From: Clostridia bacterium
GTDB lineage: Bacteria; Bacillota; Clostridia; Oscillospirales; CAG-272
Assembly: GCA_017547545.1 (NCBI GenBank)
Contig: JAFYPJ010000065.1
Coordinates: forward strand, 1-40,522
DNA: 40,522 bases
Reading direction: 5' to 3'
A model generated the notes under the pieces. It was not told the origin of the DNA. It worked only from the letters and a program-made list of their open reading frames with translations, and ran no database searches. Positions 17,732 to 27,495 of the stretch are shown one piece after another (the first letter of the stretch is position 1; each line of letters opens with the position of its first letter). The position numbers were made by a program, and so were the translations under genes.

Positions 17732-18685
17732 ATGTATTATATCGGTGTTGACCTTGGCGGTACAAATATTGCTATAGGTATTGTTGACGAAAATTTCAAT
17801 ATTGTTCTCAAGGATAAGGTTCCTACCCTTGCAGGCAGACACAGTGACGAAATTATCAAGGATATGGCAGATCTTTGCAAATCCTTGGTTGAAAGAGTTG
17901 GTATCACTTTTGACGATATCGCTTATGTTGGTATTGCGGCACCCGGAACGGTAGATCCCGAAAACGGTGTTGTTAAATATTGCAACAATATAAAAATGTT
18001 CCATTATCCCATTGCCGAAAAGCTCATGAGCCATATCCCCGTTAAAAAGGTTTACCTTGAAAACGATGCAAATGCAGCGGCTTTGGCTGAAGCAAAGGCG
18101 GGCGCGGGCAAGGGCTGTGACGATGTTATCATGATTACCCTCGGTACAGGTCTTGGTGGCGGTATCGTTATCGGCGGCAAGCTTTATTCAGGCTTTAACT
18201 ATGCAGGTGCGGAGATCGGTCATATGGCTATCGAATATGACGGCAGACCTTGTACCTGCGGAAGAAAAGGCTGTTGGGAGGCATATTCCTCTGCTACAGG
18301 TCTTATCAATATTACAAAGGATAAGCTTCGTGAAACAAAGGACACAGTTATGTGGGAAATGTGCGAGGGTGACCTTGATAAGGTTGGCGGCAGAACCGCA
18401 TTTAACGCTGCAAAGCAGGGTGACAAGGCAGGTAAAGAGGTTGTTGATTACTACATAGAGCATCTTGCATACGGCATGGTAAATATCGTAAATATCTTCC
18501 AGCCCCAGGTGTTCTGTATCGGCGGCGGTGTTTGCGGCGAGGGCGATTACCTTCTTGAGCCCTTAAAGGTACTTGTAGACAGAGATCAGTACGGTACAAA
18601 CGCACATGATGACAAAACAGTTATCAAGATTGCAGAGTTAGGAAATGATGCCGGTATAATCGGTGCGGCTTCTTTAGGCTTATAA
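17732..18685 (+). CDS. ROK-family sugar kinase (glucokinase-like)
   Basis: The 317-residue protein should phosphorylate a hexose (glucose, or an amino sugar such as GlcNAc or ManNAc) with ATP in the cytoplasm. Motifs: DLGGTNIAIGI (7-17, phosphate binding), GIAAPGTVD, ENDANAAALAE with catalytic D112, ITLGTGLGGG (135-144), zinc ligands H164, C174, C176 and C181 in CTCGRKGCWE. The CTCGRKGCWE signature is typical of bacterial ROK kinases. The frame extends to 17681, but GGAGG at 17721-17725 fixes the ATG at 17732. It is the first gene of a tight operon with a PfkB kinase 2 bases downstream. Opposite nagA, an amino-sugar substrate is plausible, but the sequence does not decide this. Confidence 0.9.
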   Translation: MYYIGVDLGGTNIAIGIVDENFNIVLKDKVPTLAGRHSDEIIKDMADLCKSLVERVGITFDDIAYVGIAAPGTVDPENGVVKYCNNIKMFHYPIAEKLMSHIPVKKVYLENDANAAALAEAKAGAGKGCDDVIMITLGTGLGGGIVIGGKLYSGFNYAGAEIGHMAIEYDGRPCTCGRKGCWEAYSSATGLINITKDKLRETKDTVMWEMCEGDLDKVGGRTAFNAAKQGDKAGKEVVDYYIEHLAYGMVNIVNIFQPQVFCIGGGVCGEGDYLLEPLKVLVDRDQYGTNAHDDKTVIKIAELGNDAGIIGAASLGL

Positions 18686-18687
18686 TT

Positions 18688-19668
18688 ATGAGAAAATACG
18701 ATGTTGTAACCGTGGGTGAGGTTTTGATAGACTTCACCCCGGACGGTATAAGTAAAAAGGGAATGGCACTTTATGAGTGTAATCCCGGCGGTGCTGTGGC
18801 AAATGTGCTGGCGGCAGTTAACCGTTTTGGCGGTAATACCGCATTTATCGGCAAGGTGGGCGAGGATTCCTTCGGTCATTTCCTTTGTGATACACTTGTT
18901 TCATACGGAATTGACACAGAAGGACTTTTATTTGATCAAAAGATACCTACAACTCTTGCTTTTGTAACTCTTGACGAAAAGGGAGACCGTTCCTTCAGCT
19001 TTTACCGTAAGCCTGGAGCGGATGTTATGCTTTCCTATGATGAAATAGATAAGGCAAAGCTGGAAGAGGCAAAGATCTTCCATTTCGGTTCGGTTTCATT
19101 AACCGATGATCCTGCATGTACAGCAACCCTTGAGGCGGCAAAATATGCAAAGGAAAAGGGAGCAATAATCAGCTACGATCCCAATTACCGTCCCCTTCTT
19201 TGGGACAGCCGTGAGCTTGCGGTCGAAAGAATGACACAAGGAGCGAAAATTGCGGATATAATCAAGGTTTCCGAAGAGGAGCTTGAGCTTTTAACAGGTG
19301 AAACAGAGCTTGAGCGCGGTGCAAAGAAGCTCATGGAAATGGGTGCTTTGCTTGTGTTCATTTCCCTTGGTGCCAAGGGTTCGTACTATTGCAATAAAAA
19401 CCAAAGCCGTTTTATGTACACCTATGATGTTAAAACCGTTGATACCACAGGTGCAGGGGATGCTTTTCTTGGGGCAATCCTTTTCCGTTTAAAGGATAAG
19501 AGCCTTGCGGAAATAGCAGAGCTTAGTGCAGATGAGCTTGACGATATTCTTGATTTTGCCAACGCATCAGGCTCACTTACCACCGTTAAAACAGGCGGCG
19601 CACCCTCTATTCCCACTTTAGAGGAGATAGATTTATGCCGTAAAACGGTTAAAAAATTAGAAATATGA
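18688..19668 (+). CDS. PfkB-family carbohydrate kinase (probable fructokinase)
   Basis: The 326-residue protein belongs to the ribokinase/PfkB family, which phosphorylates sugars using ATP. The start has GEVLIDFTP and NPGGAVANVLAAVNRFGG (substrate-site Gly-Gly, about 32-49), with SYDPNYRPLLW (162-172) near the middle and the family signature DTTGAGDAFLGA (252-263) with catalytic base D258. This pattern resembles ScrK-type fructokinases, giving fructose-6-phosphate, though ketogluconate and other sugar kinases look similar. The start is 2 bases after the ROK kinase and the end overlaps the DUF89 gene by 4 bases (ATGA), so translation is coupled. Confidence 0.88.
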   Translation: MRKYDVVTVGEVLIDFTPDGISKKGMALYECNPGGAVANVLAAVNRFGGNTAFIGKVGEDSFGHFLCDTLVSYGIDTEGLLFDQKIPTTLAFVTLDEKGDRSFSFYRKPGADVMLSYDEIDKAKLEEAKIFHFGSVSLTDDPACTATLEAAKYAKEKGAIISYDPNYRPLLWDSRELAVERMTQGAKIADIIKVSEEELELLTGETELERGAKKLMEMGALLVFISLGAKGSYYCNKNQSRFMYTYDVKTVDTTGAGDAFLGAILFRLKDKSLAEIAELSADELDDILDFANASGSLTTVKTGGAPSIPTLEEIDLCRKTVKKLEI

Positions 19669-20519
19669 GATTACAGCTTAAATGCTTACCCTGTTTGCTC
19701 CGTCAGATCGAAGAAGCTCTTGAAATGTCCGGTGCAAATGAAGATTTAAAAACCGAAATATTCAAGAAATCTCTTGAAACAATGATGCATTATGAGGATT
19801 ATCCCTCTTCTCCCCATATTGCAGGATATCTCCACGGTATGGTTCGTGAGATGACAGGGTGTGATCCTTATTATGCAGTTAAAGAAAAAGATATGGAGAC
19901 TGCAAGGGTTACCTTCCCGTTGGTTGAGGAATATATTTCTCATAAAGAGGATAAGCTCTACTGGTCACTCAAAGCTTCTGCCTGCGGAAATGCACTTGAT
20001 GCGGCGGCAAATCCCGGAGCTGTTTTTAACGAAAGTGTGGCAAGGGAACTTGAAACTCCCTTTGGTATCTGTGATATAGAGCTGCTGCGGGAAAAGCTGA
20101 AAACCGCAAAAAAGGTTCTTATATTGGCGGATAACTCAGGCGAAACCTATTTTGACCTTTTGCTTATTAAGGCTTTAGCACCTGCAGAGGTTGTTTATGC
20201 CGTAAGAGAATGTCCCGCAATAAACGATGCAACCGTTGATATTGCAATTCGTTCGGGCATAGAACCTTATGCAAGGATCATCTCCAGCGGAAGCCGTGCT
20301 CCCGGTACTATACTGGAAGAGGCAACAAAGGAGTTCAGAGATATTTTTGACACTGCCGATGTTATCATTTCAAAGGGGCAGGGAAACTATGAATCCCTTG
20401 ATGTATCGGGCAGAGAAATATTCTATCTGTTCAAGGTGAAATGCCCTGTTATATCCGAGCATTTCGGAATTGAACACGGTAAATATGTATTTAAAAGAGA
20501 ACAACAAACAGAAATTTGA
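19665..20519 (+). CDS. DUF89 / ARMT1-like metal-dependent phosphatase
   Basis: The 284-residue protein matches the DUF89 family of damage-control phosphatases, metal-dependent enzymes that in other organisms dephosphorylate unwanted sugar phosphates such as fructose-1-phosphate, or phosphopantetheine. Visible features are an N-terminal CLPC (C7, C10) as in stand-alone prokaryotic members, the metal-site motif ADNSGETYFD (155-164; D156, N157, D164), and SKGQGNYESL (236-245). It overlaps the upstream kinase gene by 4 bases (ATGA) and sits 11 bases before the first SASA-CE4 gene. Placement behind two sugar kinases suggests it clears off-pathway phosphosugars made by them (inference). Confidence 0.87.
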   Translation: MRLQLKCLPCLLRQIEEALEMSGANEDLKTEIFKKSLETMMHYEDYPSSPHIAGYLHGMVREMTGCDPYYAVKEKDMETARVTFPLVEEYISHKEDKLYWSLKASACGNALDAAANPGAVFNESVARELETPFGICDIELLREKLKTAKKVLILADNSGETYFDLLLIKALAPAEVVYAVRECPAINDATVDIAIRSGIEPYARIISSGSRAPGTILEEATKEFRDIFDTADVIISKGQGNYESLDVSGREIFYLFKVKCPVISEHFGIEHGKYVFKREQQTEI

Positions 20520-20530
20520 AAGGAAAAGAC

Positions 20531-23500
20531 ATGACTACCAAAAGACCTATAATATATCTGTTGCTTATCTCGTTTGTGCTTTCTGTATTAGCACCGATAA
20601 GTATCGGTGCTGCAAAAGCTCCGGAGATTTCAGTATACGAGCATACAGTGAGTATAACAAATGCAGATGAGATCAGCTATATCAGATATGCCAAGGGAGA
20701 TTATAACGATTCATCTTCCATTAAGAATGCCGCAGACTGTGTAAGCTTGAATGAAAGACTTGTGGCAAATGCAAGTGCTAACGGAGTTTATTCTGTTACC
20801 TTGACCGAAAGCGGAATCTATTCCTTCTGGGTAAAGATGAGCGATGGTTCAACATATATATTAAAGGCGGATCTCAAACCTCTGGACGTATATGCGGATT
20901 CAGACGGTGTTACAATAACCGTTCATAATCTTGAGGGTGTTCGTAATTTCCTTATCGCAAAGGGTACTTATGATAATTATGCAGACACCAGAACCAATCA
21001 GATAGTTGGTGTTTCTTCCGAGAAGATAAAAGGTGCAAATGAATACAGCTATACTGTAAGAGAAGACGGTGAGTATACCGTAGCTGTCCGTTATTTTGAT
21101 ACTGCAAAGGAAAATAAGATTCTTCACCTTACTCTTACTGTAATCAAACCCGATTTTATAGAAAACGGCTTGCAGGTAAAAATAGGTAACCTTGATTCAG
21201 TAAAGGTTATCCGTACCGCTTACGGTGAGTACAATACAATGGGTGATATCAAAAGAGCCGAGGGCAGCCGTTCCTTTAATGCAAAAACAATCGGCACAAG
21301 ATCACCCTATACGGTTCAGTACAGAGAAAACGGCAGAGTTACAGTTGGTGTAGCATATAATAACGGTTACTATGAAGTATATCATTACGATGTAGAAAAA
21401 AGAGTTCCTACCGTAGTACAGGAAGAAGAAACCGTAACCTTCGGCAATCTTACAGGGCTTCAGAACATCAGATATGCCAAAGGCGAATATTATAATGCCG
21501 CTTCAATAAAAAATGCAGAGGGTTCTGTTACCCTTAAAAGAAGTGATGTTGTAAACGGTGAGGTAAGTGTTACTCTTGAACCCGGGACCTATTCATTCTG
21601 TGTTCAGTATGACGATGAAAGCTACAATTACTATATAATCACCGTTAAAGGAGAAGAAGAAATTATTATTCCTACCGCAACAGCCATAGGTGTTTCGGGT
21701 GCATTCTCCGATAATATGATCCTCCAGCGTGATGAAAAGCTTTCTGTTTGGGGTGTTGCAGGCTCAGCTGAAGGCACAACGGTTCTTTGTGAGATCTCGG
21801 GCGAAAAGGCTCTTGCTACAGTTGATGCAAACGGAAACTGGAAAGCGGAGTTCGATAAGACCTTCTCCTATACCACAGAGGGAACAACCCTCAGAATAAG
21901 CTGCGCAGATGGTTGTATTGAATTTAAGAATATTCTCTTTGGCGATGTTTATTATATCATGGGACAGTCCAATGCCTATTACAGCTTGGGCGAGCTGCAG
22001 TTAGACCTTAAACTCAAAGGCCTTTCCGACCAGCTTCAGATAGATTATGACGATAACCGTGATATCCGTTTCTACAGAATATCCAATCAGGATTATAAAT
22101 ATCGAACGGGCGCATTGGCGCAGGGTACAGCTTTATGTTATGAGGGTGTATACAACGGTGCCAAGTGGCTCAAGCCCTCTGATATTCAGAATCAGATGCT
22201 TACTTATGCTAACTTTACTCCTGCAGGACAGCTCTATGACCGTGACGCGGTAAGCAGTAAGGTATTCTCTGCTATCGGATACACATTTGCATACAATATG
22301 TCAAACCGCAGCGATGTTCCCGTGGGTGTTATCGAGATAGATGCATCCGGCCATCCCCTTATCACCTTTGCTCCGAACGATCTGGCAGAGAAGTGGGGAC
22401 AGGAGGAACTTGATCCGATAACAGGAACATATCACTATAGGTTTGATCATGTATGGAGCAGCGAGCTTAAAACAAGATATGCCTATAATCAGCAGATATA
22501 TCCGCTTCGTCATTTCTCAATTGCGGGAATTATCTGGTATCAGGGCGAAAGCGACTGGTATAATACAAGAGAACAGCATACCGTTTATGTAGACAGCTTT
22601 GCCGAACAGTTTGCAGAGCTTATGACCTATTTCAGAAATGATTTCGGTAATAATGATTTCCCCGTTTATATGTTTGAGTATGCCACCTGTTACAGTAATA
22701 ACGGAGCAAATGCATACATGGATTTCTCCTCTGTTAAGACCGAGCTTGGAACTATCCCTCAGATCCTTGACAACTGCTACATAATGTCTTCCTCAGACTT
22801 TTGGTTTGACACTCAATGGATAAACAATGTTCACCCCTATATCAAGCATTTCCAGAGCTACCGTCTTACCGATATAGTTATGGCGGATAAATTCGGCCAG
22901 GGAAATATGGATGATGTTCACGGTCCCGTACTTAACCGTGTTGAGTATAACGGAAACCGCGCAGTTCTTTACTTCGACCATGTTGGAGAAGGCTTGAAAA
23001 CCTCAGACGGCGGTATGCTCAAGGGCTTGGAGGCAAAGATAATCGATCCCACGGGAAACGAGATATGGTTGCCTCATGAGGGATATATAATTACAGGTAA
23101 GGATCAGATTACCGTTGATACGGGCAATTTCCAGCTGCTTGCTATAAGATATAACGGTCATCCCGACTATACCTTCCCTTATAATCTGAATCTCTGTAAT
23201 GCATACGGAATGCCCGCTATTGCCTTTGTAGACTATAATTATTCTTATTATGATGCAATTACACCAAAAAAATATTTCACCCTCAGTATGGACGACGGAA
23301 TCACTCAGGACGCAAAACTGATGGAGATACTTGAAAAATACGGTGTTTACGGCTGCAGCTTTAATATTAACACCTCGCTTTTAGGCGTTAAATGGGATTG
23401 GGTTGCCGATATGGTAGCCTGCCCCGGACTTCTTCATCAGAGATTTACCGAGGATGAGATTCGCGGCGGAGTATATGACGGCTTTGAGGTGCTGGGACAT

Positions 23501-24007
23501 ACAAGAAATCATATTGCTCCCATAGAGTATGACGAGGATCCCGAAACTCTTATCACCGAGGTGGAGGGCTGCTTTGATGATATTGAAGATCTTACAGGTA
23601 CAAGACCTGTTGGTATGGCATGGCCCGCGGGTGATGCATACCGCACCGAAACAACAATAGATATCATTGCCAACAACACAAGCTGTAAGTTTGCCCGTGG
23701 CGGCATATCTACATATAGCTATAATTTCCCCACATATTTTATGGAATGGATGCCAACCTGTCATATTATTGAACCGAGTATGCAAAGCCTTGCAAAAACA
23801 TTTGCCGATTCAACCTTTGAAGGAGATACTCTCTTCTTTGTATGGGGACACGGTTATGAATTCGATCAGTATGATTACTATGACGAGTTTGAAGAGCTTA
23901 TAAAAACAATGGTTCAGGCAGACGATGTAACCTTTGTAACAAATACCGAATTTTATGAATTGTTTAAGGATGCAATTCCTTCATGGAAGCAAGGAGAATT
24001 GGAATGA
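20531..24007 (+). CDS. Secreted SASA esterase fused to a CE4 polysaccharide deacetylase
   Basis: The 1158-residue protein has a signal peptide (about 1-28), R1-R4 repeats (about 33-116, 118-204, 208-290, 297-373), a sialate O-acetylesterase domain (about 383-905) and a NodB/CE4-type domain (about 908-1158). SASA motifs: GQSN with Ser480, WYQGESD from W669, VHP with His768. CE4 motifs: SMDDG with D921/D922, HTRNH with metal-ligand H990/H994, RPVGMAWPAG, and WGHGYEFD with H1107. It could therefore remove O-acetyl and N-acetyl (or two kinds of O-acetyl) groups from one polymer. The ATG at 20531 is chosen over a TTG at 20516 because the hydrophobic signal begins there. It lies 11 bases after the DUF89 gene and overlaps the next gene by 4 bases. 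There are no InlB-like repeats and no anchor. Confidence 0.88.
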   Translation: MTTKRPIIYLLLISFVLSVLAPISIGAAKAPEISVYEHTVSITNADEISYIRYAKGDYNDSSSIKNAADCVSLNERLVANASANGVYSVTLTESGIYSFWVKMSDGSTYILKADLKPLDVYADSDGVTITVHNLEGVRNFLIAKGTYDNYADTRTNQIVGVSSEKIKGANEYSYTVREDGEYTVAVRYFDTAKENKILHLTLTVIKPDFIENGLQVKIGNLDSVKVIRTAYGEYNTMGDIKRAEGSRSFNAKTIGTRSPYTVQYRENGRVTVGVAYNNGYYEVYHYDVEKRVPTVVQEEETVTFGNLTGLQNIRYAKGEYYNAASIKNAEGSVTLKRSDVVNGEVSVTLEPGTYSFCVQYDDESYNYYIITVKGEEEIIIPTATAIGVSGAFSDNMILQRDEKLSVWGVAGSAEGTTVLCEISGEKALATVDANGNWKAEFDKTFSYTTEGTTLRISCADGCIEFKNILFGDVYYIMGQSNAYYSLGELQLDLKLKGLSDQLQIDYDDNRDIRFYRISNQDYKYRTGALAQGTALCYEGVYNGAKWLKPSDIQNQMLTYANFTPAGQLYDRDAVSSKVFSAIGYTFAYNMSNRSDVPVGVIEIDASGHPLITFAPNDLAEKWGQEELDPITGTYHYRFDHVWSSELKTRYAYNQQIYPLRHFSIAGIIWYQGESDWYNTREQHTVYVDSFAEQFAELMTYFRNDFGNNDFPVYMFEYATCYSNNGANAYMDFSSVKTELGTIPQILDNCYIMSSSDFWFDTQWINNVHPYIKHFQSYRLTDIVMADKFGQGNMDDVHGPVLNRVEYNGNRAVLYFDHVGEGLKTSDGGMLKGLEAKIIDPTGNEIWLPHEGYIITGKDQITVDTGNFQLLAIRYNGHPDYTFPYNLNLCNAYGMPAIAFVDYNYSYYDAITPKKYFTLSMDDGITQDAKLMEILEKYGVYGCSFNINTSLLGVKWDWVADMVACPGLLHQRFTEDEIRGGVYDGFEVLGHTRNHIAPIEYDEDPETLITEVEGCFDDIEDLTGTRPVGMAWPAGDAYRTETTIDIIANNTSCKFARGGISTYSYNFPTYFMEWMPTCHIIEPSMQSLAKTFADSTFEGDTLFFVWGHGYEFDQYDYYDEFEELIKTMVQADDVTFVTNTEFYELFKDAIPSWKQGELE

Positions 24008-27000
24008 AAAAAATTCTTATTGTACTTTTGACACTAACATTTTTGTCTAATATGATTGCGCCTCTTGCGATTCGCGCGCAGGCAACCCCTGAAATAAGTG
24101 TATTTGAGCATACCGTATCTGTTACCGAAGTTGACAGTATCAAGTATATCAGATATGCAAAGGGTATATATTATGATGCAAATTCCATAAAGAACGCAGA
24201 GGGCTCTGTAACATTGAATCAGCGTTCTGTTCTTGCGGATTCGGATAACGGTGTGTTCTCCGTAACTTTAACAGAAAGTGGTTTTTATACATTTTGGATA
24301 AAAACAAATGATTCCTTGGAATATATTGAAACGGTGGAGTTAAAACCATTAGCCTTGGAGGTAAATTCGGATGGCTTGACCATTACCGTTTATAACCTTG
24401 AAGAGGTAAGGGATTTCCTTATTGCAAAGGGAACCTACGATAATTATTCGGATTCAAGAAACAATAAGGTGGCAAGCATATCCTCCTCAAGAATAGAAGG
24501 GAAAAGCGAATATTCCTATATGGTTTCAGAGCAGGGTGATTATACCGTGGCTGTCCGTTATAAGGATAGTGCAAAGGAACACTCTTATTTCCATATATCA
24601 ATTTCTGTTCCCACACCCTCTTATGAAAATAACGGTTTGCAGGTTAAGGTTGGAAATCTTACCGGAGTTAAGGTTATCAGAACGGCTTACGGTGAATACG
24701 ATTCGGTAGGCGATATCAAGAGAGCGCAGGGAAGCAGAGCTTTTTCGGCAAAAAATATTCTTAAAGGTCTTACCGAATATACAATTCAATACCGTGATAA
24801 CGGCAGGGTTACAATAGGCGTTGTATATAACAACGGCTATGAGGAGCTCTATAAATATGAGGTTGCAAAGAGAGTTCCTGTCGTTACAAAGGAAGATCAA
24901 ACAATAACCTTCTCAAATCTTGAACACCTGCAGAATATCAGATATGCCAAGGGTGTATATACCAACTCTGCCGATATTAAAAACGCACAGGGAAGTGTAA
25001 CAGTAAAGAAGACCGATGTAGTCAATAATACCTTCAGTGTTACGCTTGAATACGGAACATATTCCTTCTGTGTTCAGTATGACGATGAAAGCTATAACTA
25101 TTATACCTTTGAAATAGCACCCCTTGCTCCCACCGCTTACGGTATCCATGTGTCAAATGCATTTTCGGATAACATGGTGCTTCAGCGTGACGAGCCGCTT
25201 AGTGTTTGGGGTACGGCACTTTCTCCCGCAGGAACCACAGTTCTTTGTGAAGTTAACGGTGAAAAGGCGGTAGGTGTGGTAGATGAAAACGGAAATTGGA
25301 AGGCTACCTTTGCAAAGACCTTCCCCTACAGTACACAGGGTACTCTTCTTACCGCAAGCTGTGCAGAGGGTGTACTTTACTTCCACGATGTGCTTTTCGG
25401 TGATGTATATTATGTTATAGGTCAGTCTAATGTATTCTACAGTATAGGTCAGTTGCTTATAGACCTTGATCTTAATAAGATATCTCATCAGCTTTCTATC
25501 GATTACAGCGATTCACGGAATATGCGCTTCTTCCGTGTGTCAAGTTCGGATTATCTTAGCTGGACCGGCAATTATGCCCAGGGTACTACTGCTGAATTTA
25601 TAGATGTATTCAACGGTGAGTATTGGAAGAAGCCGAGTGATATAGGCAAGCAGGTTGAAACCTATGCAAACTTTACTCCCGCAACTCCTCAGTATGACAG
25701 AGATGCCATAGACAGAGAGGTATTTTCTGCTCTTGGTTATGTATTTGCTTTCAATATGACAAGCAGAAGCGATGTTCCTGTTGGTGTAATTGAAATTGAT
25801 GCTTCCGGTCATCCTCTTATGACTTTTGCTCCCAACGAGCTTGCGGACAAATGGGGTGATGATGTAGTTGACGAAGCTACGGGAATACATCATTATAACC
25901 TTAACGGAGCAGATGCGCCCCAATGGAAAACAAGATTTGCATACAATCAGCAGATTCATCCGTTGAAGAATTTCTCAATAGCAGGTGTTATCTGGTATCA
26001 GGGCGAAAGTGATTATGCCAATACCCGTGAAGCTCAGGGTATATATGCAGATACTTTTGCAACTCAGTTTGCCGAGCTTATGACCTATTTCAGAAATAAT
26101 TTCGGCAACAGCGATTTCCCTGTATATATGATAGAATTTGCAACAACCTTCTATAATGAGGGAAAAAATGCGTATATGGACTTTGATGCGGTTAAAACCG
26201 AGCTTGGAACGATACCGCAGATATTGGATGACTGTTATATAGTATCCTCCTCCGATTTCTGGCACCATCACACATGGCAGAACAATATACACCCGTATAT
26301 CAAGCATCTTCAGGCATTCAGATTAACGGATATTGTTCTTTCAAGGCAGAATAACTGTGAAAACATGGAATATGTTCACGGACCTGTGCTTCGTGAGGTG
26401 GTATATGAAAGCAATACAAGAGCAAAGGTATACTTTGACAATGTAGGTGACGGACTTCGCACCTCGGACAGTACAGGCTATTTGAGGGGTGTTGAAATTT
26501 GTGTTCATACGGGTGAAGGCTATGCATGGTTACCCCATGAAGGATATATTATCACCGGCAAGGATAATTTTACACTTGATGCCGGCAGTTTTACCCTTTT
26601 CGGTGTGAGGTATAACAGACAGGCAGAGACTATATTCTCAAAGCAGATAAACCTTTGCAGCTCTATCGGTATGCCTGCTATAGCGTTTGTAGACTATAAT
26701 ACCGAAAAAATGTCAGAGATGCTTCCCAAAAAGTATTTTACACTCAGCTTTGATGACGGTACTACTCAGGATACAAGAATAATTGAAATACTTGAAAAGT
26801 ACGGTATAGATTGCTGCAGCTTTAATATAAATACAGGACTTATGGGAGTTAATTGGAGCTGGGTAGGTGAATCTATCGGCAAGCCCTGGCTCTCTCATCT
26901 GAGATTTACAGAAGAAGAAATAAGATCGGGTATATATGACGGATATGATGTTTTAGTCCATACAAAAACTCATCCTACTCTAAAGGATCATGACAACGAT

Positions 27001-27459
27001 GTAGAAAGAATAGTTGAAGAAGTTGAAGGCTGTGCCGAGGATATAGAAGATCTTACCGGTACAAAACCCGTTGGTATGGCATGGCCGGGCGGCGATGATT
27101 GCCGTACTCCTCAAACGGTAAAAACTGTATTTGAAAATACAAGCATTCGTTTTGCACGTGCATATTCGCCTACATATACATATAATCTTCCCAACTATTT
27201 CCTTGATTGGCATCCTTCATGTCATATTTTTGCTCCCGGACTTATGGAAATGGCAAGGCAGTTTGTGGAAATGACTCCTACAAGAGATTCTCTCTTCTAT
27301 GTATGGGGACACGGTTATGAACTTGACCAGGAAGATTTCTATGATGAATTTGAAGCATTCATCAAATATATGTCCGAGGCCGAGGGTGTAGAATTTGTAA
27401 CCAATACCGAATTTTACGAAATATATAAGGATCAGATACCTTCATGTATCTATCAATAA
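24004..27459 (+). CDS. Secreted SASA esterase-CE4 deacetylase fusion, second paralogue
   Basis: This 1151-residue tandem paralogue of the preceding gene has the same order: signal peptide (about 1-28), R1-R4 repeats (about 30-370), SASA esterase (about 377-900), CE4 deacetylase (about 903-1151). Motifs: GQSN with Ser475, WYQGESD from W664, IHP with His763; CE4 SFDDG with D917/D918, HTKTH with H986/H990, KPVGMAWPGGD, WGHGYELD with H1103. The ATG at 24004 overlaps the previous stop (ATGA) and has AAGGAG 8 bases upstream; the open frame runs to 23983 but that part has no ribosome site. Last gene of the operon, ending in a terminator. The two copies differ throughout but keep every catalytic residue, so both are probably active. 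Confidence 0.88.
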   Translation: MKKILIVLLTLTFLSNMIAPLAIRAQATPEISVFEHTVSVTEVDSIKYIRYAKGIYYDANSIKNAEGSVTLNQRSVLADSDNGVFSVTLTESGFYTFWIKTNDSLEYIETVELKPLALEVNSDGLTITVYNLEEVRDFLIAKGTYDNYSDSRNNKVASISSSRIEGKSEYSYMVSEQGDYTVAVRYKDSAKEHSYFHISISVPTPSYENNGLQVKVGNLTGVKVIRTAYGEYDSVGDIKRAQGSRAFSAKNILKGLTEYTIQYRDNGRVTIGVVYNNGYEELYKYEVAKRVPVVTKEDQTITFSNLEHLQNIRYAKGVYTNSADIKNAQGSVTVKKTDVVNNTFSVTLEYGTYSFCVQYDDESYNYYTFEIAPLAPTAYGIHVSNAFSDNMVLQRDEPLSVWGTALSPAGTTVLCEVNGEKAVGVVDENGNWKATFAKTFPYSTQGTLLTASCAEGVLYFHDVLFGDVYYVIGQSNVFYSIGQLLIDLDLNKISHQLSIDYSDSRNMRFFRVSSSDYLSWTGNYAQGTTAEFIDVFNGEYWKKPSDIGKQVETYANFTPATPQYDRDAIDREVFSALGYVFAFNMTSRSDVPVGVIEIDASGHPLMTFAPNELADKWGDDVVDEATGIHHYNLNGADAPQWKTRFAYNQQIHPLKNFSIAGVIWYQGESDYANTREAQGIYADTFATQFAELMTYFRNNFGNSDFPVYMIEFATTFYNEGKNAYMDFDAVKTELGTIPQILDDCYIVSSSDFWHHHTWQNNIHPYIKHLQAFRLTDIVLSRQNNCENMEYVHGPVLREVVYESNTRAKVYFDNVGDGLRTSDSTGYLRGVEICVHTGEGYAWLPHEGYIITGKDNFTLDAGSFTLFGVRYNRQAETIFSKQINLCSSIGMPAIAFVDYNTEKMSEMLPKKYFTLSFDDGTTQDTRIIEILEKYGIDCCSFNINTGLMGVNWSWVGESIGKPWLSHLRFTEEEIRSGIYDGYDVLVHTKTHPTLKDHDNDVERIVEEVEGCAEDIEDLTGTKPVGMAWPGGDDCRTPQTVKTVFENTSIRFARAYSPTYTYNLPNYFLDWHPSCHIFAPGLMEMARQFVEMTPTRDSLFYVWGHGYELDQEDFYDEFEAFIKYMSEAEGVEFVTNTEFYEIYKDQIPSCIYQ

Positions 27460-27486
27460 CAAAAGAGGCTCAATGAGCCTCTTTTG
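27460..27486 (+). terminator. Terminator of the five-gene operon
   Basis: Stem CAAAAGAGGCTC / GAGCCTCTTTTG with an AAT loop, directly after the stop codon and followed by TTTG. Confidence 0.85.
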
Positions 27487-27495
27487 TTTGGTTAC

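Noticed and set aside
20516..20530. TTG start overlapping the DUF89 stop
   Set aside because: It would add five charged residues before the signal peptide. The ATG at 20531 directly begins the basic and hydrophobic signal sequence.
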